Below the pieces are notes generated by a model that made no database searches, was not told the DNA's origin, and saw only the letters and a list, made by a program, of their open reading frames with translations. 64,000 bases of DNA, from assembly GCA_003116875.1 (NCBI GenBank), contig BCKT01000003.1, positions 1,745,185 to 1,809,184 of the forward strand. Direction: 5' to 3'. Origin of the DNA: Takashimella koratensis. Taxonomy: Eukaryota > Basidiomycota > Tremellomycetes > Trichosporonales > Tetragoniomycetaceae. Both the position numbers and the translations under genes were made by a program. Shown here one piece after another: positions 1 to 10,903 of this stretch. Positions within the stretch are counted from its first letter, which is position 1, and the number at the start of each line of letters is the position of its first letter.

Positions 1-1
1 T

Positions 2-283
2 CGCGCAACGGTCATGGAGTTCTTCTTCCCTGGTGGTTTCGCCGAGGACTACGAGTTCACCTCTCGGGCGTTGGGGATCAAGCACTTTGGGTTCTGGGGG
101 GACGAGTATTTTACCGCCCCCGATACACCCCAGGTCGCGTACCCAGAGGGATTCCAGGGTAACAGCATTCCCCTCAGTGGCAAGGCGGTCGCGGACTTGG
201 TCGTGCAGAGGTTGCTTGTCGAGCGACCAGATAGGACCGATAAGACGGGCGAGGACGCCATCTTTGCCAACCTCGACGAGTAA
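2..283 (+). CDS. 3' terminal exon of a truncated, unidentified gene
   Basis: Only the C-terminal part is present; the frame is open from the left edge of the window (reading R-A-T-V before the first Met at 14) and stops at TAA 281-283. The visible tail is about 93 residues, rich in Phe, Gly and acidic residues, with a helical stretch containing S-G-K-A-V-A-D-L-V-V near the end and an acidic terminus. That helix resembles the C-terminal helix of many FAD-dependent oxidoreductases, but this is too little to assign a family. The codon pattern is like neighbouring genes and I see no intron in the visible part. The Met at 14 is probably internal rather than the true start. Confidence 0.6.
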   Translation, partial: RATVMEFFFPGGFAEDYEFTSRALGIKHFGFWGDEYFTAPDTPQVAYPEGFQGNSIPLSGKAVADLVVQRLLVERPDRTDKTGEDAIFANLDE

Positions 284-1796
284 GGTGGATCACCCCCATC
301 GCATCGAGTCTAAATTGCATTCATTCATCGTCTTCGTCAAACTCAACTCACCGTCGACATGACACTCCTCATCTCCAACGTAATGACCAACAACCGCACA
401 AAAACAACACACGACCGCACTCGATTCCGCCGGCCCCTCCCTGTCATAGATCTAGAATCGCAAGTCCTTTTTCCTCGCCACCTCACCCGTCCGGACCTCC
501 TTCATATGTGATCAGCCCGCCCCACAAGGCCTCGCAGAGACACCACCACTTTTTCGCCTTGCTTCGTTATTCATTGCCATGTTCCCGAATTCATACATGG
601 ACAATCACTATTACTTTCCCTCTTCGTTCTCCATCCCGTCAATTATTCGTTTTTCGCTGTCTATTATCTCACTACGTCTCTCTTGACCTTTTGACTTTTG
701 CCTCACTCGTCATTCATTGTTTTATCGACTTGTTCATCCAGAGACTCTTACTCTGTCGATCCTTGCATGGCCTATAGCTCGTCCCATTTTTCCCATTTTG
801 AACTTGACGAAATGTACGATATGACCAACTCTCCCGCCCATATCCAATTGCACCACCTTGACCACCTTGACCACCTTGACCACCTTGACCACCTTGCCTC
901 ACTGTGTCGTCCCAAAGAACTCGGGGAACCCTATTCGCCTTCTCTTCCAAGTCGCTTCCACTGCCTCTTTCACTTCAGGCCACCTACTCCTCGTCGTCAT
1001 CCACGTCGTCCCATCCCTGAACATCTCACTAACAAAACTCACTCCTCGGTCCTTGAAATCTATCCGAAACGGGGGTACAGGCAACAACCTCTGACCAACT
1101 GTACAGCTTACATCTGCGGTAGGCTCAAAATGCCCTGCATAGACTCGGTCGGTCGAGCCGAGTTGGTAGCATAACCAATTGCAGAAATCTGATTCACCGT
1201 GGCAGAAACAGGTCTCGTATAGACGGATAGAGGTGCATTGGTTGCTGTGATTGGGACGAGCGGCGGCGGCGCAGAATGGTGTGATGGGGTAAGGCGTGGG
1301 GACAGAGCTGACTTGGAGAACCATAGTTGATGGCGATGCAGGCATAGAGGGCGATGCGGTCTGGAACAAGCAGATACCGGAAGACCACCAGTGCAAGGTG
1401 GATGAAGAGATTTGGAGCAGATCTACCTAGCTGAGGACAATCACAGTATCTTTCTCTAGCCTGGGGAGCGCGCGGAGAGGGAATGAAAACAAATCGGAGG
1501 AAGATCTGAAACACACACCTCAAGGATGCTCTTGTGAAAGGTAGGGCGTGACCGAGCAGCCCACGGCTGGGCGCCTTTAGGGGGTGCTCTATCTCGAGCC
1601 TCGGTGGGACACTGTCGTTCCACTCATGGCTCAACGACACGACGCTCCGTGACAGAAATGTCACCAGGAGAAAGAGTGCCGCGGAGAAATGGAAAGATAG
1701 AAAGTGCACTTGAGACCTATGCATAACACTGAGCAGGAAAGCCACGGGCCGAGATCGTTGAAAGTCGCAAAGACAGCCGGGCGTCGTCCTTCGTGG
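284..1796. other. Intergenic region, no supported gene
   Basis: The open frames here on both strands lack splice context and family resemblance, and several begin only at non-ATG codons. From about 400 to 830 the plus strand is pyrimidine-rich. The only notable structure is the 9-bp tandem repeat near 850-895. Confidence 0.5.
850..896. repeat. Minisatellite, about five copies of a 9-bp unit
   Basis: The unit ACCACCTTG/CACCTTGAC is repeated about five times with no gap. On either strand it would read as a three-residue repeat, but it lies in no convincing gene. Confidence 0.85.
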
Positions 1797-2523
1797 TCAG
1801 GGACCCATGTCGTGGTAGAAGAATGTCGAATCGAAGGGAGTATGGGTTCCTCCGTGGTCGAGGTGGGTGGCGGTCGAGGCATGTTTGCTCTTGTAAGCAA
1901 TGCAGTCCCCCACGAAATCATTCACAGCGCGAAACTCGACAATCGGAAATTTGCTCTCGCATTCAGGCAGGACGAGGTCGGTCATCTCGCCGTCAATCAC
2001 TTCGCCGACGCGACTTGTGCCTTCGGGCACCTCGCCAGCCGTCACCTCGGCGCAATTTTCGTTCTTGCTCGAGGTCGGAACGAAGAACAGATCCGACGAA
2101 TCGGGCCCGACTTGATGAGCGCGCTCAAGGTCGATCCTCGCCTCGATCTCGGACAGGCTGCGAGACGATACGAGCCGGCCGAAGATGAGGTGAAGTCTTC
2201 CGTACATCGAGTCGTAGTCTTTCGTACCTTGCCGAAGGCGAACGACCTCGTCCCAGCCTGTAGGGTACGAGCGATTTTCTCGGAGCCAGGGGTAGGCGAG
2301 CCGGAAGCACGGGAGGCAGCTGACACCCCCCTTGTAGCTGATGCCTGATGCAAAAGTCGGGGTCGACGAGGTGTTCGGTCGAGGAGGTGAATCTCGAATC
2401 GCACGCATTCCCGGAGAGGCATTCCTTGAGCCCAGGGTCGAGCTTGTACTCGTTGAGCCAGTCCGGGTGGACGGACAAGAATGAGCAGGGACAAGGGGGA
2501 AGCTGAGACTTCGTGACGGGCAT
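1797..2523 (-). pseudogene. Family A paralog 1, frameshifted
   Basis: First of three related reading frames on the minus strand. The ATG at 2523 opens a Cys-containing N-terminus (C-P-C near residue 11, then a CLSGNAC segment). This runs into V-D-P-D-F-C-I, where the frame breaks; the family pattern I-S-Y-K-G continues in another frame to TGA at 1797. Downstream are the blocks F-G-R-L-V-S, D-L-F-F-V-P and D-C-I-A-Y-K-S-K-H. The same order of blocks occurs in the copy at 3051-3677, so the two frames belong to one ancestral gene. The break coincides exactly with a 7-bp tandem duplication (2338-2351), and no GT-AG intron fits there. I recognise no known domain, signal peptide or membrane segment. 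It could still be expressed as a short protein. Confidence 0.6.
2338..2351. repeat. 7-bp tandem duplication that shifts the frame of family A copy 1
   Basis: CTGATGC occurs twice in direct succession on the plus strand (2338-2344, 2345-2351). Removing one unit would restore the phase seen in the paralog at 3051-3677. Confidence 0.85.
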
Positions 2524-3050
2524 GACGATCGAACGAGGTTGGAGGTACTTTGTGTCGTGGTTTGGAGACTGGGAAGTGGGTAAAGAGGAAATGGTGGGTG
2601 TTTACAGTTGCCATGGTCGTATTAACTTCCCTTGCTCCCTTACCAGCTGTCGTTGTAGATCTGTGATCCATCCTTTGAGCGGTGTAGAAGGCAGCAACAA
2701 AGCCTTGTTCAGCTTTGAGCTCACGGTCGCGCGCTCAACGAGTTAAGAAGTGGCAGGTGGGCAATCCTTTGCCGCAGCTTCGTGCAGTACTGCACTCGGT
2801 ACGGTGTGGCAACACATCAGTGAATACGCTATTGGTGATGTGTTGAAAAACAAATTCAAGTCATGTTTTCACATCCAAAAACGCGACGAGGCTATGGACC
2901 AGAAGCCGGAAGTGTTTGATACACCCCGGATACTTTAGCGTGCGGGCCAAAGATCATAAGTTATGGACGTAGCCGGGGTCCTAACACCATCCACAGTGCT
3001 TGTGTTATCAGTACACCCTTCGCTAGCGGTACCGAAATTCATCTGGTCTC
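2524..3050. other. Spacer between family A copies 1 and 2
   Basis: 527 bp upstream of copy 1 and downstream of copy 2. No supported gene, RNA or clear TATA element was seen. Confidence 0.4.
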
Positions 3051-3677
3051 TCAGAGTCGTATCACACCTCCAGTTATTCTGGCTGTTATCCTCCTTGATT
3101 GCCTGAGAATGCTGGGCTGAGAATGCTGGGCCTTGTACTCGATGCAATCGTTCACGAAGCGATGAACAACACCGAGCTCAATCTTAGCCGTATCACCCGA
3201 GTTATCAAGCGTATCAATCTCTCTAATGTCGGAGATTGGTATAAAGACTATGCCTGTTTGCCGAGGTCCAATACGATGGGTCTTCTCCAAATTGTCTTTC
3301 AGAGCCATCAAGAGTTCACTCGCCTTCGTTCCTCCCACATTCAAGAGGGAAATCAGCCGACCGAACCTGATATAGTTCTCGGTCTCATGTGTATACTCAT
3401 ACGCGCACGTCGACTGATCACGACGGAGCTTGCCTCCACCAAGGATTTTCTCGCCGATACGGATCCAAGGGAAGACTTGAGGGAAGCACTCGATGTTGCT
3501 GACGATTCCCCTGTAGCTGATACAGAAGTTTGGGTCGACGGTTTGATTGGAGCGGCGGATACTGCAAGGGCAGTCTGAGAAGCAAGTCTAGAACGGCGTT
3601 ACCTTGTCGCTGTCCCAATCAGGCTCAACGGAGAGGGTCGAGCAGAGGCAGGGAGGAAGCCAGGTGCTGGTTGTCAT
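3051..3677 (-). pseudogene. Family A paralog 2, in-frame TAG
   Basis: The ATG at 3677 begins a frame that matches copy 1 block by block: an early C-L-C / C-P-C cluster, V-D-P-N-F-C-I-S-Y-R-G, F-P-W-I, F-G-R-L-I-S, G-I-V-F-I-P and F-V-N-D-C-I-E-Y-K. The frame is uninterrupted to TGA at 3051 except for a TAG at 3588-3590, about 29 codons in. Between copies 1 and 2 the resemblance continues on both sides of the stop, so it is a nonsense lesion in a once-longer protein of about 208 residues. A 15-nt GT...AG stretch overlaps the stop but is too short to be a spliceosomal intron. Function unknown; no secretion signal or membrane span. Confidence 0.6.
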
Positions 3678-4162
3678 CTTCGTGATACGATTGGCTCAGA
3701 CGTCCTCTTGTGATGTTAGTGGTGGTTGGCCAAATGCTATGCAAGGGGTTGAAGAGCAGTACAAGTAATACTGACGGTGGATTTCTCGGTAGTACTTCCA
3801 GCTTGGTCGTTCCTTTGTGTTCTCACAGGTCTGTGTTCTCACAGGTCACAAGGGAAGAGCCGTCATGGGTTCACAACCGAGCCTATGCGGGTAGGGTTTT
3901 GAGAACAACAATGAGACCACCTGTTTCTTTTGTCTCGACTTTACTCGGCGCTCTCGGTGTAGCGGGCTGTGGCAGCATACATTGGGCCCATTGAGCTCCG
4001 GCGGACAAGCGTTACGAACGGGGTTGAACCAGGTAGACTCTTCACACTCGACTAAGAAGATGCATCACGTAAATGGAAGAGCTATGTTGAGACTGGAAAA
4101 GAGGTATGGTGCGCCACGAAAGCAAGCCATGCGACAAGACGATAATAGGGATGTTGTGAAAT
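3678..4162. other. Spacer between family A copies 2 and 3
   Basis: No convincing gene. A 10-bp direct repeat (GTTCTCACAG, around 3825-3845) is the only visible structure. Confidence 0.4.
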
Positions 4163-4794
4163 CTACCGCGGCAGCTGCAATGGACTGACGGTGCTCGAGC
4201 TGATCATTCTCTCTTGAAGACGATTAGCGTCCGTATCCAGCGAGAGGCCCAAGGAAGCGAACTCCTTCAACTGCTGAGTCATCACATCCCGATTCTGTGT
4301 GTCCAGGGTTGACGTGTCGAGCATCTTTCCGCTGTATGGGACGAAAAACAAGTCAGGCTCATTAAGGCCAGTACTTGGGATTTGATGAAATTGTCAAATC
4401 CGGCAAGGATGTCATCGACCAGATGGCTGTCCATTGCCGTAAGTCGTAGGTCTCGGCGTACAAGTCTGCCCATGCGGGCGATGCGGCTTGGAGTGCCCTG
4501 TACAGAGATCGAGGTGCTGCTAGTGGCGTCACCACTTGATGCCGTTGTGTCGTTGTGGTTAAGCACCAGCAACGGGAAACAGTTGTAATGACACAATGTG
4601 TCATTCCAAAGCGTTACGGGCCTAAACAGCATTAGATTCCTGCCTCTTTTCTGGTCGTAGTCACAAGTGCATGGGCAACTTTGCCGAGTGTTGAATTGTG
4701 CCGACCAAATGGCACTAGTAGATACTTGCGAATCGCTCATGTTGCGTTGTATACTTGAAGTTATCAACGAAGGTTGCAGGTCACCACTCTCCAT
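4163..4794 (-). pseudogene. Probable family A paralog 3, frameshifted
   Basis: The ATG at 4794 (or the Met at 4740) opens a frame with an early S-C-P-C-T-C cluster and a Cys/Phe-rich segment (H-Y-N-C-F-P), placed as in copies 1 and 2. It then runs into a helical stretch ending F-D-N-F-I-K-S. At about 4375-4385 the phase changes, and the adjoining frame carries the family block D-L-F-F-V-P followed by an acidic/polar tail to the stop at 4163. Similarity to copies 1 and 2 is weaker than between those two, so membership is an inference from the order of blocks. A one- or two-base indel explains the break; no intron fits it. Unknown function. Confidence 0.4.
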
Positions 4795-5098
4795 GCGGTA
4801 CTCTGATATATGCTCTGATATATGTGTGCGCAGAGGGCAAGACCACTCCCAGCTGGAAGCATTTGTCTCCCTTCATCAGCCAAATCAAAGTCCGCGGTGC
4901 GGATTCAATTTTCGACAGCGGACAACTCGTTATCCTCGTTTGTTCTGGGTTCAAAACATCGATTTTAGCAAGTTTTGGCAAGTCAAGGCAGATCTTCCCA
5001 CTAGTCAACCCAAAGGAAGTGCATGTGTTGTTGAGTGTTATCCCTAGCTGAGGATGGCGTCTCCGTTCACAGCCCGGCTTGTAATTGCGCACGTTCAC
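4781..5098 (-). other. Open frame of unknown status (possible gene remnant)
   Basis: This 105-codon frame has a composition like real protein (alternating hydrophobic and polar residues, several Cys: NTC, GKIC, TSCP, DKC) and ends with a stop just inside the 5' end of family A copy 3. Its N-terminal part is loosely reminiscent of leucine-rich strands (L-D-L-P-K-L-A-K-I-D-V-L). No start context, partner exon or family could be recognised. It may be the 3' exon of a lost gene or chance. Confidence 0.2.
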
Positions 5099-5538
5099 TT
5101 TTTCTCAGTTTGTGCGCAAGGCAAGACTCAAAGGACTGTTCGGTCACAACAAGGCAGATTAGGCTCCTTGCGTCCTCCATTGCCCCGGCCAACCTCCTCA
5201 TGTTGTTTGTGGATAAAAACGGACAATCAGCCTCCGACCGCTTGCGCCCGCACCCTGTTCACGGTCTTGACAAGTCCCGACTGCCATCATCTTTACCCTC
5301 CCTCTCCCCTCTCCCGGCTGAATTCGGGCGACCAAAGTCCACTGTAACTCATATGCTTGGTCCAACTCTCAGGAGGAAAACAACTGTTTTCTTGAGCAAC
5401 GAGGTGGAGTGGATGCTTACTGTACATGCACCAAGCGGATCAAGAGCTTTGGTACAATGCAAAGCAATGAAGTGTGAATAAACATGAATTGTGACAAATG
5501 AAGCTGGTACGAATGATGCGCGACCCACTGTCAAGCAG

Positions 5539-5890
5539 TCAAGGAGGGCTTTGGAAAAGATCGTGCCAAAAGGGCGACCCCAGCACATAAGACGTAATCC
5601 AGTCCATATCGTGGTCCGTGCCGTCCGTGAAGTTGTCCGCATTGCCGGCCATGGCCCTGTCGGTGTCATGGTTGTTTGCCACCTCAGCTCCTCCCGAAAG
5701 CTGATAGAAATCCCTTTTGTCGTCGATCGTCAACTGATTGCCGTAGACCCTCACAGGAAGCCACGATCGAATCGCTTTCTTCGTCGCTTCCCACGTATCA
5801 GTGTCGCCGAAGACGAAGGCCGAGGCGAATCGAGAGAAGCGAGCGAGAGGCGAACGAGAGACGAGAGAAAAGCTGAGGGAAAAAGTGGAT
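5539..5890 (-). other. Open frame of unknown status
   Basis: The frame runs without a stop from about 5890 to the stop at 5539 and encodes roughly 90 well-behaved residues (acidic D-T-D-T-W-E, then a Trp/Phe-rich end S-P-F-W-H-D-L-F). The N-terminal boundary is unclear because it enters a low-complexity TC-rich tract. I do not recognise it. It could be a terminal exon or a remnant of another accessory gene. Confidence 0.2.
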
Positions 5891-6612
5891 GAAGAGAAAG
5901 TCCAATTTTTAAGCAGGGCTGTCTGGCTTGCGGAGCCTGAATTCGACTATCCTTTCACGATCCTACGGAGTAGGAGTTGCAGGGGAAAAGAGGCAGGGTG
6001 GGGGAGAGGCAGGGTGAGAGGAGGACTAGAGGAGGGGGAGCGGAAGGTGAGGAGATTGGCCGGGGGTATCCGGCCAGTCTTGCGAGGGCCTCGACTCTAA
6101 CTCACGCCTTCGTTCGTCACCGACCAACAACCTCATGTCACCCTTTCACACACACCCTCCCGCCCAGAGCCATGAAGATGACCTTAGGCTCAGTCAGTAC
6201 CGGAACTAGCGTCGTCCCAACCAAGGTCCGGCCGAGATCTGAGTTTTCTGAGCTTCGTAGATCATTTCCTGCATTGTATGTACGGTCTTTGCACTCTTTG
6301 TAAACTGGGTAAGGACGTGATATGACCAGAGTCAGAGTAAGGCCTCGAGATAGCCAGGCAGAACGGGAGATAGGCAGTTAAGGATGTAGGTGTATCAAAG
6401 TACGTGATGGTCATCAACATGAAAGACAAGGAAGTCAGGGTGAGGTCAACACCAGCGGGTGTAATCGCGAGTTGAGCGGGAGCCGGACTGCTGGCCGAGA
6501 GTCAAAGGACAAGAGAACCGTGAAAGATCGTTAACGAGAGATTTGAGAACAAAAGGGTATCGAGTTTGATTGCGAGGATGGCGGCGACGAAGACGGAGCA
6601 TGTTGGAGAGGG
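5891..6612. other. Intergenic region downstream of CDC12
   Basis: It contains a purine-rich tract (about 5975-6055) and no supported gene. Confidence 0.4.
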
Positions 6613-8798
6613 TCAACGACGGCCGACGGTGCTCGTCTGGCGGTGGTAAGCCGATAACTCGTCGAGCTCTTTCTGTAGAGAACGTCAGCAGGTGTGAGGT
6701 TGGGAGGGAGGGAGGAAGGGAGGGAGGGCGAGAAGGGTGGACTTACCTCGAGACCCTTGATGGAGGTGTGCGTGTGCTCGAGGTCCTTGTTGAGACGGTC
6801 TCGCTCCGCGATGAGCTGGGAGGTATCAGCGTTGTTCAATGTTGAATCATCTCCTTGCGCTGCTCATGTCCAGCGGGTCATGCTCAACTAAGTGTAGAGA
6901 AACACTCTCGAATGAGAACTTACGTGCTGCTCCCACTGCCTGAACCTGGCCTCCTCCATCTTGACCTGCTCCGTGAACCGCTTACGCAGCAACTCCTCCT
7001 CTTCCTTGTACTTGGGGTTATCCAACTTTCGGACTTTGGGTTCGCCAAACTTGCGAGTCTCCATCTGTTGCAGTCGGTAAGCCTCGTAGTGGTTTTCCTC
7101 GGTCGTGGAGATCAGGTCGAGCATGTAGGTGCGGATAAGGAGCGAGCGGAGTTTCTTGAAGTCGCAGTGTTCATCGTTCTCCACTGCATAGGGAAGGAGA
7201 TAGATGTTAGCTCTGAATTGATAGGATGTAGAAGACAAATGGAGTGAAACAAAGTCAAATCAGCTCACCCTCGGCAACACCCCAGAGGTACTCGCGACCC
7301 TTGACGACCCTCCCGTCGGCAGTGTGCACGTCCTCGGTCGACCCGATGATCGAGAACGGCATGATCGCCTGCATCTGCCTCGCGTTCTCAGCCGCGGCCT
7401 CATCGTCCGCGTCCACGGGAGGAAGGTAGACCTTGACCGCTTGGGCGGTGATCACTTCGCGGATCTGGTGGATGTCAGCAGTAGCTCTAGAATTGAAGAT
7501 AGTAGGTGCGCATGTCCGAGAGGTGGAAGAGGAAAGGGCAGGAAGGGGTTGGAAATGGAAAAGAGAAGATACAATAGCAATGCGGGGGGGGGGGGGGGGG
7601 AGGTGAACTCACGCGCTGCTTGAAGGTCTGCAGGTCCTCCGGGGTCATGGTGTCCGCCTTGGCGACGACGGGGATGAGGTTGACGCGGGATCCGAGGCGC
7701 TTCATGATCTCGACGTCGAGGGGTTTGACCCTGGATAACACCGTCAGCCCAATCGTTCACGCAGCAGATCTCGGTAACAAAGAAGATATCATTGACAGGT
7801 GTCTCACACGCCGAGGAGCGAGCAGCAGATGAAGGGAAGGAAGGGGAAGGAAACGAGTGAAAGAATGAGGGTACGCACGAGTGGCCGGGACGGATGAAGT
7901 AAAGGCACGCATGGACTCGCAAGTCTTGCTTGTCTGAACGGATCGGTTGCTGCTCCTGGCGCATGAATGACTCGTGTTGGTCGTCGATGAAATCTATGAT
8001 GGGACCCCAGCTGTCTTTGTTGTTGACGTAGTCGCCGAACCCGGGGGTGTCGATGACCGTGAGCTAGAGTGTGTTAGCGTTGGGTCGGGTCGAGCGAGGG
8101 TTTGGGCACTAGAGGGGAAAGGACCCACCTTGATGTTGAAACCGCGCTCTTCAAGGTCGGCCTTGATGATCTCCACTTCGGTCGTCTTGTCAAGCTGCTT
8201 TGCAAACCTGCATGACCAGCGTCATCAGCCATCCGTCTCTATCACCATGTCCACGTAGCACACATATGAGAGTAATAAGATGCGGGGAACTCACCGCTGG
8301 CGGTAGTTTCTTGGCGTGCACAACTCGGTCGCAAAGAGAGTGTTGATCAACGTCGTTTTACCCAGTCCCGACTCGCCTGTAGCATCGATCAGCTTGGTCT
8401 CTTCCGGAAAGCTGCGAGATGAAAGCTGATCTTGAAGTTGCCGATGAGCGTGAGAGTAGTCACTCACCAACTACCATGATGGTAAAGTGCGCGCCGCGCT
8501 GGTTGACGATCTTGTGCCTCTGCAATGGATCAGTACATGCTCGCATCCACATCCGTCTCCCACGCTGGTTCAACCAAGCTCGACCTCGCCGAGTCCCCCA
8601 TGTGCACGCCGATCACACTTCTACCACCCTCATTTCATCTCATAACCACGGTGCCCACTGCCCATCCGACGTGCCAGCTCCCATCACCACTAGACGAACC
8701 TGGTTAGGCAAACTGAGGGCAGGTCAGCTACGTCTTCTTCGAACAGGGATGGAGATTCTCAGCTGGACCTACTTTGCGATACCGATTTCTCCAGACAT
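6613..8798 (-). CDS. CDC12: Septin CDC12
   Basis: GTP-binding septin of the hetero-oligomeric filaments that form the bud-neck collar and scaffold cytokinesis. Eleven exons join into one frame: 8798-8773, 8712-8700, 8519-8468, 8377-8295, 8207-8129, then a larger exon to about 7885, followed by exons to about 7613, 7464-7269, 7183-6924, 6815-6747 and 6672-6613. Visible motifs are the N-terminal G-I-A-N-L-P-N-Q-R, the P-loop GESGLGKTT (split by an intron), switch-type D-T-P-G-F-G-D, the AKAD G4 motif, the septin-unique block ending [16 protein letters not shown], and a C-terminal coiled coil (F-R-Q-W-E-Q onward). The stretches [20 protein letters not shown] and the Y-K-E-E-E near the end match yeast Cdc12 better than Cdc3/10/11. 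The usual R-P-T-G-H reads R-P-G-H here (Thr missing). One exon is only 13 nt. Tandem with, and downstream of, kynureninase. Confidence 0.92.
6703..6729. repeat. (GGGA)n purine tract in a CDC12 intron
   Basis: GGAG/GGGA units run between the last two CDC12 exons; on the sense strand this is a polypyrimidine tract. Confidence 0.7.
7584..7600. repeat. Homopolymer run of about 17 G in a CDC12 intron
   Basis: The run sits just inside the donor of the intron ending exon 7 (a C run on the transcript). Length is likely variable and hard to sequence accurately. Confidence 0.9.
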
Positions 8799-9017
8799 GT
8801 TGGGCGGATGCTTTTCGAGGTCGTGAGTGTCGTGTCTAGGCGTTGTGGGCCCGAGTCGAGTGAGGGAGAGGGTGGATGGTGAGTGAATGGGTAGTGGGTA
8901 GTGAGTGGTTAGTGGGAGGATGACTGAATGGTGGTCGCGAGGTAGAGGCGCGTGCGCAGACAAGAGACAATTCAAATTGGCCCCGCGTCTCCTACCAGGA
9001 ATGTGGCACACCGTACA

Positions 9018-9043
9018 ACCACACACACACACACACACACACA
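9018..9043. repeat. (CA)n dinucleotide microsatellite
   Basis: About 12 CA/AC units between the CDC12 start and the kynureninase stop, in the CDC12 promoter region. Confidence 0.9.
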
Positions 9044-9094
9044 ACTAACATCCATATGCATATCTATCCCAAACAACTACGACTACACTCTTCA

Positions 9095-10903
9095 CTACGT
9101 CTTCACCAATACATCCCTCTCCTTCACATCCACCTCTGTCACCTTCACCTTCCCCTCTTCCGCCTCATACGCCTCCTCCTCCACCAACGCCTGTTCCAAA
9201 ATCTTCACCGCCTTGCCTACCTCCTCCAGCGTATTGTACAGCACCACGGGGCTCAACCTGATCACCTGCGGGTGTCGCTCGTCACCTACGAGTCCCCGTT
9301 TCAGCAGCCTCGAGAAGACACGTGGCATCACGCGTTCCTTTTTGGGTAGGATGAAGAGGGACAGCTGGGTTCCTCGCCACGGTGCAGTCGGGGTGAGGAT
9401 ATTGAAACCGACACGTTCCTCACTGGCCTCACCAGAAGTCGACGCCGAAGGGATGTAGAAACGACTGGCTTTCAAGAGTTGCTCAAGCGTACCAGTCAGT
9501 TTGGCCTGTTTCGCGAGCATGTTCTTGAACCCAGCCTTCTCGATGAGCTCGAGCGTACCAAGGAGTGGGATCGAGCCGAGAACATTGGTGTTGGAGTGCT
9601 GGTAACCCTTGGCACCAGGTGTGGGTCGGAACGTCGGTGCCATCTCAAACCGAGACGCCGCGTCGTTCCCCCACCAGCCGGCCAGTCGGCGTCCACCGTC
9701 GTCCAGACCGTTTCGAATAAAGTAGCCGCCGACAGCTCCGGGACCTGCGTTGAGGTACCTGCGGAAATGTCAGCTTAAGATGCAGTGGGAATAGCGCAGC
9801 TGCTCACTTGTATGTGCACCAAACGGCAAAGTCAATCTCCCACTCGTCCAACTTGATCTCGACGTTTCCAATTCCATGGGCCATGTCGAGTCCGATCAGC
9901 GCGCCGATCTCATGCGACTTTTTGGAGAGAGCGGCGATATCGAACAACTGGCCGGTGTAGTACTGTACTGCGGGCATCCACACGATCGCAATCTGAGTGT
10001 GTCAGCAACTACCATGTGAGCGAGACCAGCGTGAGGCCGGGTGAAGAGGAAGGGCGTCGGAAGCACCCAGGCACCAAGGGACAAGAACGCTGCTGAACTC
10101 ACCGTATCTTTGTTCTCTTCCAACACCGCATCTATGTCTTCCGTTCGGAGGGTGTCCTCTCCTGGCCGAGGTGCGAGAGCGATAACAGCGTCTTCGATCT
10201 GCTCTTTGCTCAACACCGCCGAGTGAAACTGAGGGTGACTTTGGATAGCATACTACCCCACCCACACATTATCAGCGCCATGCTTTCTCTTCTTCTTCTA
10301 TGTCTGTAATTCTCCAACTCACCCAATCACTTGGGAAACTACCCTTCTCGATCACAATCTTCCACCTGTTCGGTGTGGGCCGGTAGAACGTTGTGAATAG
10401 CATGTGGAGGTTACTCGTGAGTGTGGAGGTATGTGCGACTTCGTCTTCTTGTGCGCCGACAAGACGAGCGAGATGCGGTGTGAGTGGCTCATCGACGTGT
10501 TTCCATGGCCGCGAGTGCGGGTGGTCAAAGTGACCCGTGACTGCGCTACGGGAGAAATTAGATATGACCCAAGATCAACAAGATTTTGGGAAAGCATGTG
10601 GGTAGCCAAGGACTCACCTCGTGGACCAGACGTCGAGTTCCTCAATAACATGCGCCCTAGCTCGCTTCGACAAGAGACCCAACGAGTTCCCGCAAAAGTA
10701 GATAGCCTCGCCCTCTACCCACAATCTCAGTCAGCAACATTCGGAGCATCCGGTCGATCGCCAAGAACCAACTGACCACCGTCGCCTCCACATGCTTTCG
10801 CCGATGGGACCTCAAACTCTGCGCGAGTCCAGTTGAGCGGATCTTGTTCGTCCCAAGCCTTGATCTCTGCGTCCGAGGGCGAGGTCGTAGAGGTGGACGC
10901 CAT
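9095..10903 (-). CDS. BNA5: Kynureninase (L-kynurenine hydrolase)
   Basis: PLP enzyme that cleaves kynurenine and 3-hydroxykynurenine to anthranilates plus alanine, in tryptophan breakdown and de novo NAD synthesis; cytosolic in fungi. Six exons read as one frame: 10903-10777, 10714-10617, 10545-10323, 10252-10103, 9992-9808, 9759-9095. Diagnostic segments are Y-F-C-G-N-S-L-G-L near the N-terminus, G-H-F-D-H-P-H with R-P-W-K, I-G-L-D-M-A-H-G-I-G-N, and the cofactor lysine in W-C-T-Y-K-Y-L-N, whose AAG codon is split by an intron. A-G-P-G-A-V-G-G follows. Length (about 480 residues) fits the family. The ATG at 10903 is the only start giving the family N-terminus. The C-terminal tail is Glu/Val-rich and somewhat extended. 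A divergent promoter region of about 350 bp is shared with the secreted-protein gene at 11260. Confidence 0.95.

Noticed and set aside
698..1174. Plus-strand frame of 158 codons
   Set aside because: Low-complexity (D-H-L repeats from the 9-bp minisatellite), no splice context or family resemblance.
1194..1745. Minus-strand frame with hydrophobic N-terminus
   Set aside because: Its first codon is GTG rather than ATG, composition after the first 40 residues is random, and no family motifs are seen.
3585..3602. 15-nt GT...AG stretch removing the TAG of family A copy 2
   Set aside because: Far below the minimum size of a spliceosomal intron; a nonsense codon is the simpler reading.
9056..9458. 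Plus-strand frames over the kynureninase 3' end
   Set aside because: Antisense shadows of the conserved kynureninase exon.
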